Source: Subtercola frigoramans
Lineage (GTDB): Bacteria; Actinomycetota; Actinomycetes; Actinomycetales; Microbacteriaceae
Reading direction: 5' to 3'
NCBI RefSeq assembly: GCF_016907385.1
Contig: NZ_JAFBBU010000001.1
Span: forward strand, 1,302,001-1,366,000
DNA: 64,000 bases
In this document: positions 51,520 to 60,659 of the stretch, piece after piece
Numbering within the stretch: position 1 is the stretch's first letter
Layout: every line of letters starts with the position of its first letter
Program-made: the position numbers and the translations under genes
Notes under the pieces: model-generated
The model's database searches: none
The model's input: only the letters and a program-made list of their open reading frames with translations
Told to the model about the DNA's origin: nothing

Positions 51520-52530
51520 TCAGGCGTGGGTCGTTGCCAGGATGTCGACCACGAAGACGAGGTCGTCTGTGCCGCTGATGCCCGCGGTGCTGTTGCCCGC
51601 AGTTCCGTAACCCTGGTCGGGCGGAATGACGACGATGACCTGGGAGCCGACCGTGTTGCCGACGAGCGCTGCGGCGAATCCCTTGATGACCTGCCCCGTC
51701 GCGAACGAGGTCGGGCCGCTTCCCCAGCTCTGGTCGAAGACTTTGCCGGTGGACCAGATCACTCCCTGGTACTGCACGGTGACGCTGTCACCGTCGGCGA
51801 CCGTTTCGCCGTCACCCTTCTTGAGCAGGGCGATCTGGAGGGCCGTCGGGGCGGGCGTTGTGGGAATCGTCACCGTGGGTGTGCCGTCATCGGCGAGGGT
51901 CACCGTGGGGAATCCCTCTGGTGCAGGCTGGGCCGCCCCGGTCGCCTTGGTCGGCATGTTGGGATCGAGTGTGGAGCTCGGCGACGGGGTGGAGGTCGAT
52001 GCGGCCGCCACGGACTTCACGTCGATCACGAAGACCACCGTGTCTGCCGCTGCAACGCCCAGCGTGGAGTTGCCATTTGCACCCCAGGCATCGGCCGGGG
52101 GAACGACCGCGACGATGCGCGAGCCGACGGTGGCACAGGAGACGGCCTTGACCAGCCCGGGGAGGAACTTCGCTGCATCGACGGTGACCGACTGGGGCCC
52201 GACCTCGGCGTCGGTCGTCGTGAAGAGTTGAGCGCCGGTGACCCCGTTGTAGAGCGTGAAGTCCACGGTGGCTACTGATCCGTCAGTGACCTTCTCACCG
52301 GTTCCGACTGTTGCAACCGTGCGCTCCGTGCTGGTGGTCGAGAGCGGTGTGGTGAAGGCGGTGGTGGGGAGGGCGTCGAGCGCACCGGAGACCGTGACCG
52401 CCGCCGAATTCGGGCCGGGGGCGGTGAGCGTGCACGTCCCGGAAGAACTGGATGATGCGGTCGACGACGAGCAGCCGGCCAGTGCGAGAGCGACGGCCGT
52501 TGCCGCAGCAAGAAGGGCGATTTTGCGCAT
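51520..52530 (-). CDS. Two-domain FKBP-type peptidyl-prolyl isomerase lipoprotein
   Basis: A 336-residue lipoprotein. A signal peptide with lipobox LAGC (Cys about 20) and a Ser-rich linker lead to two FKBP domains: the first at about 75-175 (GSVATVDFTLYNGVTGAQLF, VGSRIVAVVPPADAWG), the second at about 235-336 (GDSVTVQYQGVIWSTGKVFDQSW, GFAAALVGNTVGSQVIVVIPPDQGYG). The first domain is degenerate in active-site aromatics, the second closer to consensus. It probably helps folding of exported proteins. It converges with the CDF gene. Confidence 0.92.
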   Translation of the reverse strand: MRKIALLAAATAVALALAGCSSSTASSSSSGTCTLTAPGPNSAAVTVSGALDALPTTAFTTPLSTTSTERTVATVGTGEKVTDGSVATVDFTLYNGVTGAQLFTTTDAEVGPQSVTVDAAKFLPGLVKAVSCATVGSRIVAVVPPADAWGANGNSTLGVAAADTVVFVIDVKSVAAASTSTPSPSSTLDPNMPTKATGAAQPAPEGFPTVTLADDGTPTVTIPTTPAPTALQIALLKKGDGETVADGDSVTVQYQGVIWSTGKVFDQSWGSGPTSFATGQVIKGFAAALVGNTVGSQVIVVIPPDQGYGTAGNSTAGISGTDDLVFVVDILATTHA

Positions 52531-52623
52531 GGACCGAGTCTGACGGCAGGAGCTATGAGCAAGCTGGCGACAGGCTGGGAGCGCCCCGATTGTGCCTGCG
52601 CAATGCTGACGGGCTGCGCAATG

Positions 52624-52956
52624 CTAGCGGGCTGCCGGCACCTGGCTTGCTGCGATGACCACGACGCTCAGTAGGGAGACGACGGCCATGACGATCATGA
52701 GGCCCGCGAGCATCCCGAGCCTGAACCTGCCGCGTTGGGTGACCAATTGCACGATGATCATGCCCACGTACAACAGAACGACGGCGACGAGCGCCCACAG
52801 GGCCAGCCCTGGTGGCGAGAACGACCGCAGCGAGAAGAGCATCACCCCGGCGATGCCGGCGAACAGGCCACCGAGCACGAGCCAGATTCGCCCGGTCGAC
52901 GTCGTCAGCGAGGGTTGGTTCGTGACCTTCGTCGGGTCTGAGGTCGGGTCTGACAT
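52624..52956 (-). CDS. Small membrane protein, unknown function
   Basis: A 110-residue protein from ATG 52956, with GGGAGG placed five bases upstream. It has three hydrophobic segments (about 25-45, 53-75 and 84-107), the first two separated by RSFSPPG and the last preceded by TQRGRFRLG. The open frame upstream overlaps the divergent gene and is not credible. The family resembles conserved actinobacterial membrane proteins of unknown role. Confidence 0.7.
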   Translation of the reverse strand: MSDPTSDPTKVTNQPSLTTSTGRIWLVLGGLFAGIAGVMLFSLRSFSPPGLALWALVAVVLLYVGMIIVQLVTQRGRFRLGMLAGLMIVMAVVSLLSVVVIAASQVPAAR

Positions 52957-53026
52957 GCGGTCCTCCCGGAGGCCCAGAGATTGCGCCTGCCAGTCAAGGC
53001 TACATTCGGGGCTATCGTTGTGGGCG

Positions 53027-53392
53027 ATGATCACTCGCCGAGAAGCAGCACTGAGGCTCGATATTCCGCTCGAGATGGCCCACCGCCACGGATTGCCCGC
53101 GCGCATGAGCGAGGCGGACTTCGAGGCCATCGACGCCTCGCCGCCACCGTGGCTGGTGCAGTCGCGCGCCAATCGCACCGGGAAGAAGCCCGTCTGGGTA
53201 CAGCTGGTGTGCACGGTCTGCGGCTTCACCGAGGCCGCCAGGCCCAAGAAATGGTGGCCGGCCTTCACCTACCTGAGCTGCGATTACCACGACATCGCTG
53301 AGCTGCCGGTGCTGGCTGCCGGGTTCTCGAGGCGTGAGTATGACGGCATCGGCTCCGGATTCGTGGGAATTGTCGACGAGCGGGTGGAGTGA
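53027..53392 (+). CDS. Conserved protein of unknown function
   Basis: A 121-residue protein. MITRREAALRLDIPLEMAHRHG at the start looks like a small helix-turn-helix; the middle has SPPPWLVQSRANRTGKKPVW and a Cys-containing strand VQLVCTVCGF, the end YLSCDYHDIAELP. The CxxC plus CDYH pattern suggests a zinc site. A TATCGT hexamer at 53013-53018 lies eight bases before the ATG, with no Shine-Dalgarno sequence, suggesting a leaderless transcript. Confidence 0.75.
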   Translation: MITRREAALRLDIPLEMAHRHGLPARMSEADFEAIDASPPPWLVQSRANRTGKKPVWVQLVCTVCGFTEAARPKKWWPAFTYLSCDYHDIAELPVLAAGFSRREYDGIGSGFVGIVDERVE

Positions 53393-53444
53393 GCACACCA
53401 CCCGCTCGTCGCTGACTCCGTTCCGGGAAGGCTCCGGGGAGCGG

Positions 53445-54725
53445 TTATGCCTGGCCGTGGCTGGCGCGTGAGCGACGCGACAGGGAGTCGATGATCACGG
53501 CCAGCAGCAGCACCGCGCCTGTGATCATGTAGCGGATGGACGAGTCGAGGTTCAGCAGCGTGAGTCCGCTGGAGATCGACTGGATCACGAGAATACCCAG
53601 CAGTGCTGACCAGGCAGAACCGCGGCCGCCGAAGAGGCTCGTTCCACCGATGACGGCCGCCGCTATGGCGTTCAGGTTGGTGTCACCACCGCCGCTCGAG
53701 AGGCTGGCGCTGGTCAGTCGTGCTGCGGCGAGGAGGCCACCGAGGGCCGCGAAGCTCGAGCACAGGATGAACACGGTGATGTAGACGCGGTTGACCCTGA
53801 TACCTGCTCGACGGGCGGCCTCCACCGAACCACCGACTGCGAACACCGAGCGACCCCAACGGGTTCTGGTGAGGAAGTAGTTCATCATGATGACCAGCAG
53901 CACGAACAGCAGGAACATGGCACCGAGTCCGCGGTCGGTGGCGAGGTACGCGACGGCGAGCAGCAGCACGATCAGCAGGGCCACGGCCTTGATGAGCATC
54001 ACCGAGACGGCACCGGTCGAGAGGCCTGCCTTCTTGCGACGACGTGCCCGGTTCCAGTCCGAGAAGAACAGGGCTCCGGCGGCGATGACCGACAGGGCGT
54101 ACGCGGCCCACGGCGGCAGGAACGTCGCCTGCGCGAACTGCACGATCCACGAATCGTACGGCAGGTTGATCGAGCCGTTCGGGCCGAGGACCTTCAGCTG
54201 CAGCCCGAGGAAGGCGAGAAGACCGGCCAGGGTGATCACGAAGCTCGGTACGCCGAATCGCGTGAAGAGCAATCCGTAGAGGTAGCCGATCGCCGCACCG
54301 ACGATGAGCGCAACGATGATGGCCAGGGCGACAGGCCACTTCAGCTGCGTGAGGCCGACGCCGAGGATGGCGGCAGCCAGCCCGCTGACAGAACCGACGG
54401 AGAGGTCGATCTGGCCGAGCAGCAGCACCAGCACGATACCGATGGAGATCGTACCCACTGCCGCACACTGGAGCGTGAGGTTGACGAGGTTGTTCGACGA
54501 CAGGAAGTTCGGGTTCAGAACCTGGAAGATCACGCAGATGACGACCAGGCCGATGACGACAGGGAGTGAACCGAGGTCGCCGCCCCGCACGCGCTGGCGG
54601 AAGGCGAGCACGGCGCCGCCGATGCCCTCGGTTCGAACTAGGCGTTCGTCCTGCAGGTCGGTGGCGCGCTCGGCCGGAGTCTCCGTTGAAATCGGAGTCT
54701 CTGAAGAAGAGGGTGTGGTAGTCAT
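53445..54725 (-). CDS. CUT2-family sugar ABC transporter permease
   Basis: A 426-residue permease resembling XylH, with about ten membrane helices after a 50-residue polar N-terminus. Family sequence includes NPNFLSSNNLVNLTLQCAAVG, LLLGQIDLSVGSVSGLAAAI, FAVGGSVEAARRAGI (the conserved permease loop) and AAVIGGTSLFGGRGSAWSALLG. The substrate is inferred to be xylose or a related sugar. It is the last gene of a unit with the ATPase (2-base gap) and binding protein. Confidence 0.92.
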   Translation of the reverse strand: MTTTPSSSETPISTETPAERATDLQDERLVRTEGIGGAVLAFRQRVRGGDLGSLPVVIGLVVICVIFQVLNPNFLSSNNLVNLTLQCAAVGTISIGIVLVLLLGQIDLSVGSVSGLAAAILGVGLTQLKWPVALAIIVALIVGAAIGYLYGLLFTRFGVPSFVITLAGLLAFLGLQLKVLGPNGSINLPYDSWIVQFAQATFLPPWAAYALSVIAAGALFFSDWNRARRRKKAGLSTGAVSVMLIKAVALLIVLLLAVAYLATDRGLGAMFLLFVLLVIMMNYFLTRTRWGRSVFAVGGSVEAARRAGIRVNRVYITVFILCSSFAALGGLLAAARLTSASLSSGGGDTNLNAIAAAVIGGTSLFGGRGSAWSALLGILVIQSISSGLTLLNLDSSIRYMITGAVLLLAVIIDSLSRRSRASHGQA

Positions 54726-54727
54726 GA

Positions 54728-55666
54728 TCAGTCGATCTCCTCGTCGATACCGGTTGAGTTGTCAGGCAGGGGCTCGGTCAAGCGGCCCTCGCTCGGTGCA
54801 ACGGCTGCATGGGCAGCAGCAGAGGGAGCAGATGCCGATTCGGGGGGCGAAGCTGGGGCCGCGCTTGCGTGGGCACTGGCACGCCGGGTCACCACGTTGT
54901 CTGTGGCACCCGTGATCGCCGAGATGATTTCTTCGTAACTCACGTCGGCAACATGGAAGTCACCATTGTTGCGTCCAAGGCGAAGCACGACCACGCGGTC
55001 GGCGACGGCCTGCACATCGGCCATGTTGTGGCTGATCAGCAGAACACCGAGCCCCCGTTCACGCAGGCGTTCCACCAGGTTCAGTACTTCGGCGGTCTGG
55101 GCGACACCGAGCGCAGCGGTCGGTTCGTCGAGGATGACCACGCTGGGCTCACCGATGAGGGATCTCGCTATGGCCACGGTCTGCCGTTGCCCGCCAGAGA
55201 GAGAGGCGACGGCGATCCGCACCGAGGGGATCTTCGCGGAGAGCTGGCGAAGCAGGCTCCACGCGCGTTGTTCCATCTCTTCTTCATCGAGTGACGGGCC
55301 GCGGGTGATCTCGCGGCCGAGAAAGAGGTTCGACACGACGTCGAGGTTGTCGCAGAGGGCGAGATCCTGGAAGACCGTGGCAATGCCGAGTGCGCGCGAA
55401 GCGGTGGGGGTCTGGATGCTCACCTCGACTCCGTCGAACGAGATGGTTCCTGAATCCTGCGGGTGCACCCCGGCGAGGATCTTGACGAGCGTGGATTTGC
55501 CCGCGCCGTTGTCGCCGACGATGGCGACGACTTCGCCGGGGTAGATGTCGAGATTGATGTCTGTCAATGCGCGGACGGCACCAAATCCCTTCGACACTCC
55601 CTTGAGCGAGAGAACGGGCTCTCGCGTGGTGCCTCGCGGTTCGGCGACGGCAGAATTCATCGTCAC
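54728..55666 (-). CDS. CUT2-family sugar ABC transporter ATP-binding protein
   Basis: A single-domain ATPase of 312 residues, unlike the double-domain XylG/RbsA proteins. Walker A GDNGAGKSTLVKIL, Q-loop ATVFQDLALCDNL, signature ASLSGGQRQTVAIARSL, Walker B VVILDEPTAALG and H-loop LLISHN are intact. The C-terminal 60 residues are Ala/Ser/Pro-rich and non-catalytic. GTG 55666 has AAAGGAG five bases upstream; ATG 55660 is the alternative. Confidence 0.9.
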   Translation of the reverse strand: MTMNSAVAEPRGTTREPVLSLKGVSKGFGAVRALTDINLDIYPGEVVAIVGDNGAGKSTLVKILAGVHPQDSGTISFDGVEVSIQTPTASRALGIATVFQDLALCDNLDVVSNLFLGREITRGPSLDEEEMEQRAWSLLRQLSAKIPSVRIAVASLSGGQRQTVAIARSLIGEPSVVILDEPTAALGVAQTAEVLNLVERLRERGLGVLLISHNMADVQAVADRVVVLRLGRNNGDFHVADVSYEEIISAITGATDNVVTRRASAHASAAPASPPESASAPSAAAHAAVAPSEGRLTEPLPDNSTGIDEEID

Positions 55667-55683
55667 GATTTCTCCTTTGAAGT

Positions 55684-55790
55684 GCGGTGAACAGAATGCA
55701 GTGAACTGCGGTGAAGCTGGACTGCGGTGAAGCTGGACTGCGATGAAGTGAACTCTTGTCAAGTGAACTGCGGTGAAGCTGTTCGCTGGT
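55684..55790. repeat. GAACTGCGGTGAAGCTG repeats
   Basis: Several direct copies of a 16-17-nt unit (GACTGCGGTGAAGCTG and variants), two adjacent and one about 55 bases away, lie between the binding-protein terminator hairpin and the ATPase start, in the leader of the ATPase message. Confidence 0.75.
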
Positions 55791-55819
55791 TGTGCGATCG
55801 AGCCTTGACGCAAAAGTAG

Positions 55820-55855
55820 ACCCGGTCGGGGTGCATGTACACACCCCGACCGGGT
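55820..55855 (-). terminator. Hairpin between binding-protein and ATPase genes
   Basis: A perfect 14-bp inverted repeat, arm ACCCGGTCGGGGTG (55820-55833) and complement at 55842-55855, with an 8-base loop. It lies 8 bases after the binding-protein stop. Minus-strand reading gives a weak TCTACTTTT tail. It probably acts as a partial terminator or mRNA stabiliser that lets the binding protein be made in excess of the permease parts. Confidence 0.8.
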
Positions 55856-55863
55856 TTGTTCAC

Positions 55864-56970
55864 CTACTTGATGCCGTTGGCAGCACAGGCCGCTGCGTAG
55901 TCTGCGGTGCAGATCTGCGCGACGGTGTAGAAGCCGTCAGCAACGACGGTGCTCTGGATCTTGTCAACGGTGACGGCGGCCGGAACGAGCAGGAACGAGG
56001 GGATCTCCGCTCCACCTGCCGTCTTGGTGGTCGACGTGGCCTTGACGGTCTCACCCTTGGCCAGCGACACAGCGAGCGTTGCAGCCTGCTCTGCTTCGGG
56101 CTTGAGTGCCTTGTAGACCGTCATGTACTGGTCGCCGGCAAGAATGCGCTGGATGCCGGCGAGCTCGGCGTCCTGTCCGGTCACCGGGGGAAGCGGGCTG
56201 ACGTTGGCTGCCTTCAGCGACGCGATGGCGCCACCTGCGGTGCCGTCGTTGGCCGCGTAGAGACCGGTGATCTGTGAACCGAACTGCGTGATCTGGCCTG
56301 CAACCCAGTCCTGGGCCTTGGCCGGGTCCCACCCGGGTGTGTCGAACTCGGCGAGAACCTTGTAGCCCGACGGGTCGATGATCGAGTGTGCGCCCTTCTT
56401 GAACAGAGTGGCGTTGTTGTCGGTCGGTGAACCGTTGACCATCAGGATGCCGGAACCGGCGGGAACGCCGTCCTTCTTCAGCTTGTCGACCAGGGCCTGG
56501 CCCTGGAGCTCGCCGACCTTCTCGTTGTCGAACGAGATGTAGAAGGAGATGTCGGGGCTGTTGATGAGGCGGTCGTAGGAGATGACCGGCACGTTCTTGG
56601 CCTTGGCCTCGCTGACGATCGAAGCGGCTGCTTCGCCGTCGAACGGGTCGAGTACCAGCACGCTGACACCCTGGGTGAGCATCGATTCAGCCTGTTGCTG
56701 CTGCTTCGCGGCGTCGCCGTCGGCGTTGGAGTACAGCACCGTGCAATCGGGGCAGAGTGATTTGCCCTTCGCCTCGAAGTACGGCTTGTCGGCACTTTCG
56801 TACCGAGCGGTGACAGAGTCAGGAAGAAGCAGACCGATTTTCGCGCTCGAGGCGTTGGCGGTCGATGCGCCTGAACTGTTGGATGAACCGTTCGAACATG
56901 CTGTGAGCGAACCGGCTGCGAGCAGGAGCGCGGCAGTGGCTATGACCGCTCTCGTGGTGGCGATCTTCAT
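55864..56970 (-). CDS. CUT2-family sugar ABC transporter substrate-binding lipoprotein
   Basis: A 368-residue periplasmic-binding-type lipoprotein resembling XylF/ChvE. The lipobox LTAC (Cys about 26) is followed by a Ser/Asn linker and KIGLLLPDSVTARYESADKPYF, GVSVLVLDPFDGEAAASIV, VPVISYDRLINSPDISFYISFDNEKVGELQG, YAANDGTAGGAIASL and VTGQDAELAGIQRI, all sugar-binding family segments. ATG 56970 has GGGAGG upstream. The palindromic ROK operator at 57032-57058 lies in its promoter. Confidence 0.93.
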   Translation of the reverse strand: MKIATTRAVIATAALLLAAGSLTACSNGSSNSSGASTANASSAKIGLLLPDSVTARYESADKPYFEAKGKSLCPDCTVLYSNADGDAAKQQQQAESMLTQGVSVLVLDPFDGEAAASIVSEAKAKNVPVISYDRLINSPDISFYISFDNEKVGELQGQALVDKLKKDGVPAGSGILMVNGSPTDNNATLFKKGAHSIIDPSGYKVLAEFDTPGWDPAKAQDWVAGQITQFGSQITGLYAANDGTAGGAIASLKAANVSPLPPVTGQDAELAGIQRILAGDQYMTVYKALKPEAEQAATLAVSLAKGETVKATSTTKTAGGAEIPSFLLVPAAVTVDKIQSTVVADGFYTVAQICTADYAAACAANGIK

Positions 56971-57031
56971 TGAGGAACCTCCCGTTTTGGTCGCCCTCTT
57001 TGGCGACTGGAGCGAGCTTGGCACTATTCAA

Positions 57032-57058
57032 CCTTGTCGTCAAGTCTTGAAGACAAGG
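57032..57058. promoter_or_regulatory. 27-bp near-palindrome, probable ROK repressor operator
   Basis: Arms CCTTGTCGTCAAG (57032-57044) and CTTGAAGACAAGG (57046-57058) around a central T are complementary at 12 of 13 positions. The site lies between the ROK repressor gene and the binding-protein start, in the transporter promoter. Confidence 0.85.
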
Positions 57059-57071
57059 ATTAGATAACAAC

Positions 57072-58253
57072 TTAAGCACTCCTTTCTTCGGCCATGATCG
57101 ACACCTGGTCGACGGCGAACACGGCCGCTCCCAGCGTCGCCGCGCGGGCGCCCAGCTGGCCTTGGACGATTTCGGGCATCAGCTCCGGCCCGACGATGAT
57201 CGAGCGCTCGACGGCATGGCGGAGGGGCCCGAGGAGGAGCTCGCCAGCTCGGGCCAGTTCGCCTCCGACGACGATCCGTTCGGGGTCGAGGAGGTTGCAG
57301 AGATTCGCTGCGGCGACGCCGATGTGCCGCCCGGCGTCTGAGATTGCCCGCATCGACAGTGTTTCACCCGCCATTGCCCGAACGACGATGTCGTTGAGCT
57401 TCAGCGCACCCAGGTCATCCCTCAGTCTCTCGAGGATTGCCGGGCCGCCGGCGATCGCTTCGAGGCAGCCCCGGTTTCCGCAACGGCAGAGGGGTCCGTT
57501 CTCGAGAATTGTGGTGTGGCCGAACTCCCCGGCCGTCCCGTTGTGCCCCCGGAAGACGGCACCGTTCAGAATCAGGCCGGCCCCGATCCCGTCACCGATG
57601 TCGAGCGTGACCGAATTGCGCTTACCCCGCGCGGCACCGAGGCGGAATTCGGCCAGGGCGCTCAGGTTCGCGGCGTTGTCGACGAAAACCGGCCGCTTCA
57701 GCCGGCGTTCCATCACCTCAGCCACGGCGACGCCGTCCCAGCCGCGCATGATTCCGCTGCGCGCAGTCGTTCCCGTCTCGACATCCATCGGAGCAGGCAC
57801 CGCTATGCCGACCCCCAGCACCTCTTGCATCGAGGCGTCGACCGATTCGAGCATGTCTGAAAGCAGAAGGGTGGTCTTGTCGAGTTCGTTGTCGGCGCGG
57901 TGGTCTTTGGCCAGTGGCATGTGATGCTCGGCGACGACGGTGTGCGCTGCATCGGCCAGCGCGATCCGCATGTGCCTGGTGGAGAAGTGAACACCCACGA
58001 ACAAGCCGATCGAGTGCGCCAGGGTCACGTGCTGGGCCCGGCGGCCGCTGCGTGTGCTCGGTGCCGTGTGCAGCAGACCCGAGGCCGAGAGCTCCTTGAC
58101 GATGTTTGAAACGGTGGCAGGCGAGAGCCCGGTGGCACCCGCGAGTTCGACCTGCGTCAGGCCCCCGTGCTTCTTGATGGCGTCGACGATTCGAGCCCGG
58201 TTGGCTTCACGAAGTGAAGTCTGTGATCCCGGGGTGCGCCGTTGGTCTTCCAC
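57072..58253 (-). CDS. ROK family transcriptional repressor
   Basis: A 393-residue ROK regulator of the XylR/NagC type. The N-terminal winged helix (about 15-75) is NRARIVDAIKKHGGLTQVELA, ATGLSPATVSNIVKELSASGLL. The ROK sugar-kinase-like domain has VGIAVPAPMD, FVDNAANLSALAEF, IGDGIGAGLILNG, GTAGEFGHTTI and the zinc site CRCGNRGCLEAIAG. It is immediately upstream of the sugar ABC genes and a strong palindrome, so it almost certainly represses them until the sugar is present. Start GTG 58253. Confidence 0.95.
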   Translation of the reverse strand: MEDQRRTPGSQTSLREANRARIVDAIKKHGGLTQVELAGATGLSPATVSNIVKELSASGLLHTAPSTRSGRRAQHVTLAHSIGLFVGVHFSTRHMRIALADAAHTVVAEHHMPLAKDHRADNELDKTTLLLSDMLESVDASMQEVLGVGIAVPAPMDVETGTTARSGIMRGWDGVAVAEVMERRLKRPVFVDNAANLSALAEFRLGAARGKRNSVTLDIGDGIGAGLILNGAVFRGHNGTAGEFGHTTILENGPLCRCGNRGCLEAIAGGPAILERLRDDLGALKLNDIVVRAMAGETLSMRAISDAGRHIGVAAANLCNLLDPERIVVGGELARAGELLLGPLRHAVERSIIVGPELMPEIVQGQLGARAATLGAAVFAVDQVSIMAEERSA

Positions 58254-58307
58254 CAGATCAACATACAGCCCGTGTCAATACGGTTACGAAAGGGCAATAA
58301 TTGACGG

Positions 58308-58778
58308 ATGATCTCCCCACAGCTTGCCCGCGCACTGCGGGTCGCCGGCCTCCGCTGGCAACCGACTGCGGGAGACCGGTTCGTCATCGAGCGCCCGGGT
58401 TTCGAAGGCGATGTCTTCACCGTCAGCGACATGACGATAGAGGCCCAGGAATTCTCAACGGGCACCGTTCTGGGCTTCAACGGCACCACGGAGTGGGCCC
58501 TGGACTCGGTGGCGCTGGACGACGCTCTCTGGTTGCCTGCAGAACATCAGCTCCGGGCGCTGCTCGCCTCCGCCTTCCGGTGCCTCCGCAGGGTCGACAG
58601 CTCGTCGGCGGATGCCCCGGCCGATGAAGGGGCCCACCCCTTCGTGCCCGATTCCTATGTCGTCGAGACCCTTGTCGACAGCCAGCTCGCGGCCTTCAGC
58701 GCCACCGATCCCGCCGACGCCTACGCTGGTGCGCTGCTGACCATCGGCGAGGTTCCGGGGCTGGAAGTCACCGCGTGA
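58308..58778 (+). CDS. Conserved hypothetical protein
   Basis: A 156-residue cytosolic protein beginning MISPQLARALRVAGLRWQP, with GDRFVIERPGFEGDVFTVSDM and FNGTTEWALDSVALDDALWLP. Similar proteins are widespread in Actinobacteria, but I cannot assign a function. The gene following overlaps it by 4 bases (GTGA), which suggests a shared role with a hydrolase. Confidence 0.75.
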   Translation: MISPQLARALRVAGLRWQPTAGDRFVIERPGFEGDVFTVSDMTIEAQEFSTGTVLGFNGTTEWALDSVALDDALWLPAEHQLRALLASAFRCLRRVDSSSADAPADEGAHPFVPDSYVVETLVDSQLAAFSATDPADAYAGALLTIGEVPGLEVTA

Positions 58779-59545
58779 GACGTGCGGCCAAAGCGGGCTT
58801 CTGGATGCTCGACTACGCCTATGACGTCATCGACGAGTTTCGCGGCCTGTTCCGCACTCCGACCACCTTCGAAGCGGTTGGAAAGGTCGACGGCACTGAG
58901 TCACCGAAGCAACCCGAGGGGCCGATCCGATCTGGGGGGCCCATTCGATTTGACAGGCCCAGGCCCATCGTCCTGGTCCCCGGTGTGTTCGAGAGGTGGC
59001 ACGCGCTGTACGGTGTCGGTGCGGGCCTGAAGAGCGCCGGGCATCCCGTGTATTTCTTGCCGGAACTGGGGCGGAACACCGATCCGATTGCCGAAACGGC
59101 GAGCGGAGTTGCGCAGTTCCTCGAAGACGAAGACCTGAGCGACGTTGTGATTGTCGCCCACAGTAAAGGCGGTCTGATCGGCAAATACCTGATGATGAGG
59201 GGTGACCCGCAGCACCGTGTTGCTGGCCTGGTTGCCGTCAACACGCCGTTCTCCGGTTCGGTGTGGGGCAGGCTCGTGCGAATACCGAGCATCAGGGAGT
59301 TCGACCCGGCCGACCTGACCGTCACGTTCCTCAGCGGCGAGGCCGAGGTCAATTCCCGTATCGTCTCGATCTTCGGCACCTTCGACCAGAACGTGCCAGA
59401 AGGCAGCGAGTTGGCAGGTGCGAAGAACATCCAGCTGCCGGTGGCCGGTCATTCCCGGATTCTGTCCACAGCGATCCTCAGGCGCACGGTGATCGACGCA
59501 GTCACCAGCCTTCCTGCTCGAGACGTGCCGCAGCCTCGAGGGTGA
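58775..59545 (+). CDS. Alpha/beta hydrolase
   Basis: A 256-residue alpha/beta-fold hydrolase. The oxyanion region is IVLVPGVFERWHAL, the nucleophile elbow is VIVAHSKGGLIG (Ser about 128), and the catalytic His is in LPVAGHSRIL near residue 230. An acidic partner is probably in the VPEGSELAG region. The first 60 residues are an N-terminal extension. It resembles triacylglycerol lipase/PGAP1-like enzymes; the substrate is unknown. Confidence 0.88.
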   Translation: MRRAAKAGFWMLDYAYDVIDEFRGLFRTPTTFEAVGKVDGTESPKQPEGPIRSGGPIRFDRPRPIVLVPGVFERWHALYGVGAGLKSAGHPVYFLPELGRNTDPIAETASGVAQFLEDEDLSDVVIVAHSKGGLIGKYLMMRGDPQHRVAGLVAVNTPFSGSVWGRLVRIPSIREFDPADLTVTFLSGEAEVNSRIVSIFGTFDQNVPEGSELAGAKNIQLPVAGHSRILSTAILRRTVIDAVTSLPARDVPQPRG

Positions 59546-60659
59546 TCACCGCACTCAACTGGGTGGAGAGATAGGTGGTGCGGCCCGGCGGTTTCTGCCA
59601 GTCGTCGCCGGAGAGGAGCGTCGGCGAGAGGTTCTGCCAGAGATCTTCAGCGTTCTGCTGAAGGAAGACCGCGAGCATCCGGGCATCGGGGTCAGCGGGA
59701 TCCAGCTGGGAGACGAGCGTGGCGAGATGACGGAAGAAGATGCCCTTGAACAAGCCGGCGTCGCCTCCGCGGCGTTCGCGCGGCCTCGTCGTCTCGAGGG
59801 CGAACACGCCACTCGGAGCAAGGAGGTCGATCGTCGACACGGCGGTGAGAACGGCGCGCTTCAGAAGCCCGGGGTTGTGGTGTCGTTCCGCAGAGTCCAC
59901 CAGCAGCCCGAGGTACAGGCCCTGGTTGTAGGAGAACCGCCAGTCGGAGTCGACGGTCTGGTCACCCGTGCGGCCCAGCCCGTCGAAGACGATTCCGGTT
60001 CGTGGGTCGACCAGGCGAGACTCGATCCAGCCACAGAGGTCATCGGCCGTTGTGGCGTAGGCGGAATCGCCGGTGACCCGGAACAAGCCGGCAGAAACCA
60101 GAGCGAAGCTGCCGTTGGTCGGTGCGTTCTTGTAGTCGGGTTGTTGCCGTCTCCACCCGACGCTGCGACCGAAGGTGGCGTTGAACCCCCAACCGTCGAT
60201 GTGGCGCCAGAGCTCCTGGGCATCGTCGAGGTACCCCTGTGTCCCCGTTGCCGCATGAAGTCGCAGGGAGGCCAGCGCCAGCCAGCTCATGTCATCGAAG
60301 TAGTCGTTGAACAGGCGCCCGTGATTGCGCTGGACCAGTCTGCGGTAGGTGGCCTCAGCCAGGTGCAGCCATTCGCCGTCGCCGGTGCGGTCGAACGCAT
60401 CGACGCGTGCCTGGACCGCGTGCGCGAGCCACCAGTAGTTGAAGGCGCCCAGCTGCCGGAGACGCAATGGCGCCGTGTTCTGCAGATGCCCGCGGCGGAA
60501 ACCGGAGAAATTCGACGTGAGGGCGACGTTCGCGCGCTCGGCCCTGGCTGACCAGGGCTGAGGATTCAGGGCGCCAGGGCCTGAGGTCGCCTCGCCAGGG
60601 CCCTTAGGCGGTTCGCCGCCTATTTCAGGGCCGGTGCTATGAACTTCAGCCAGGCCCAC
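59502..60659 (-). CDS. Glycoside hydrolase family 76 protein
   Basis: A roughly 385-residue GH76 (alpha-1,6-mannanase-like) protein. The catalytic Asp pair is seen in NDYFDDMSWLALASL (about 120). Other family segments are FNYWWLAHAVQARVDAFDRT, YKNAPTNGSFALVSAGLF and FSYNQGLYLGLLVDSA. No signal peptide is visible, so it may act inside the cell. The start is uncertain: GTG 60659 gives a 40-base overlap with the upstream polytopic protein gene. The 3' end overlaps the convergent hydrolase gene by 44 bases. Confidence 0.85.
   Translation of the reverse strand: MGLAEVHSTGPEIGGEPPKGPGEATSGPGALNPQPWSARAERANVALTSNFSGFRRGHLQNTAPLRLRQLGAFNYWWLAHAVQARVDAFDRTGDGEWLHLAEATYRRLVQRNHGRLFNDYFDDMSWLALASLRLHAATGTQGYLDDAQELWRHIDGWGFNATFGRSVGWRRQQPDYKNAPTNGSFALVSAGLFRVTGDSAYATTADDLCGWIESRLVDPRTGIVFDGLGRTGDQTVDSDWRFSYNQGLYLGLLVDSAERHHNPGLLKRAVLTAVSTIDLLAPSGVFALETTRPRERRGGDAGLFKGIFFRHLATLVSQLDPADPDARMLAVFLQQNAEDLWQNLSPTLLSGDDWQKPPGRTTYLSTQLSAVITLEAAARLEQEGW

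Noticed and set aside
51520-52543. Open frames opposite the FKBP lipoprotein gene
   Set aside because: Ordinary GC-rich antisense shadows; both FKBP domains on the other strand are clear.
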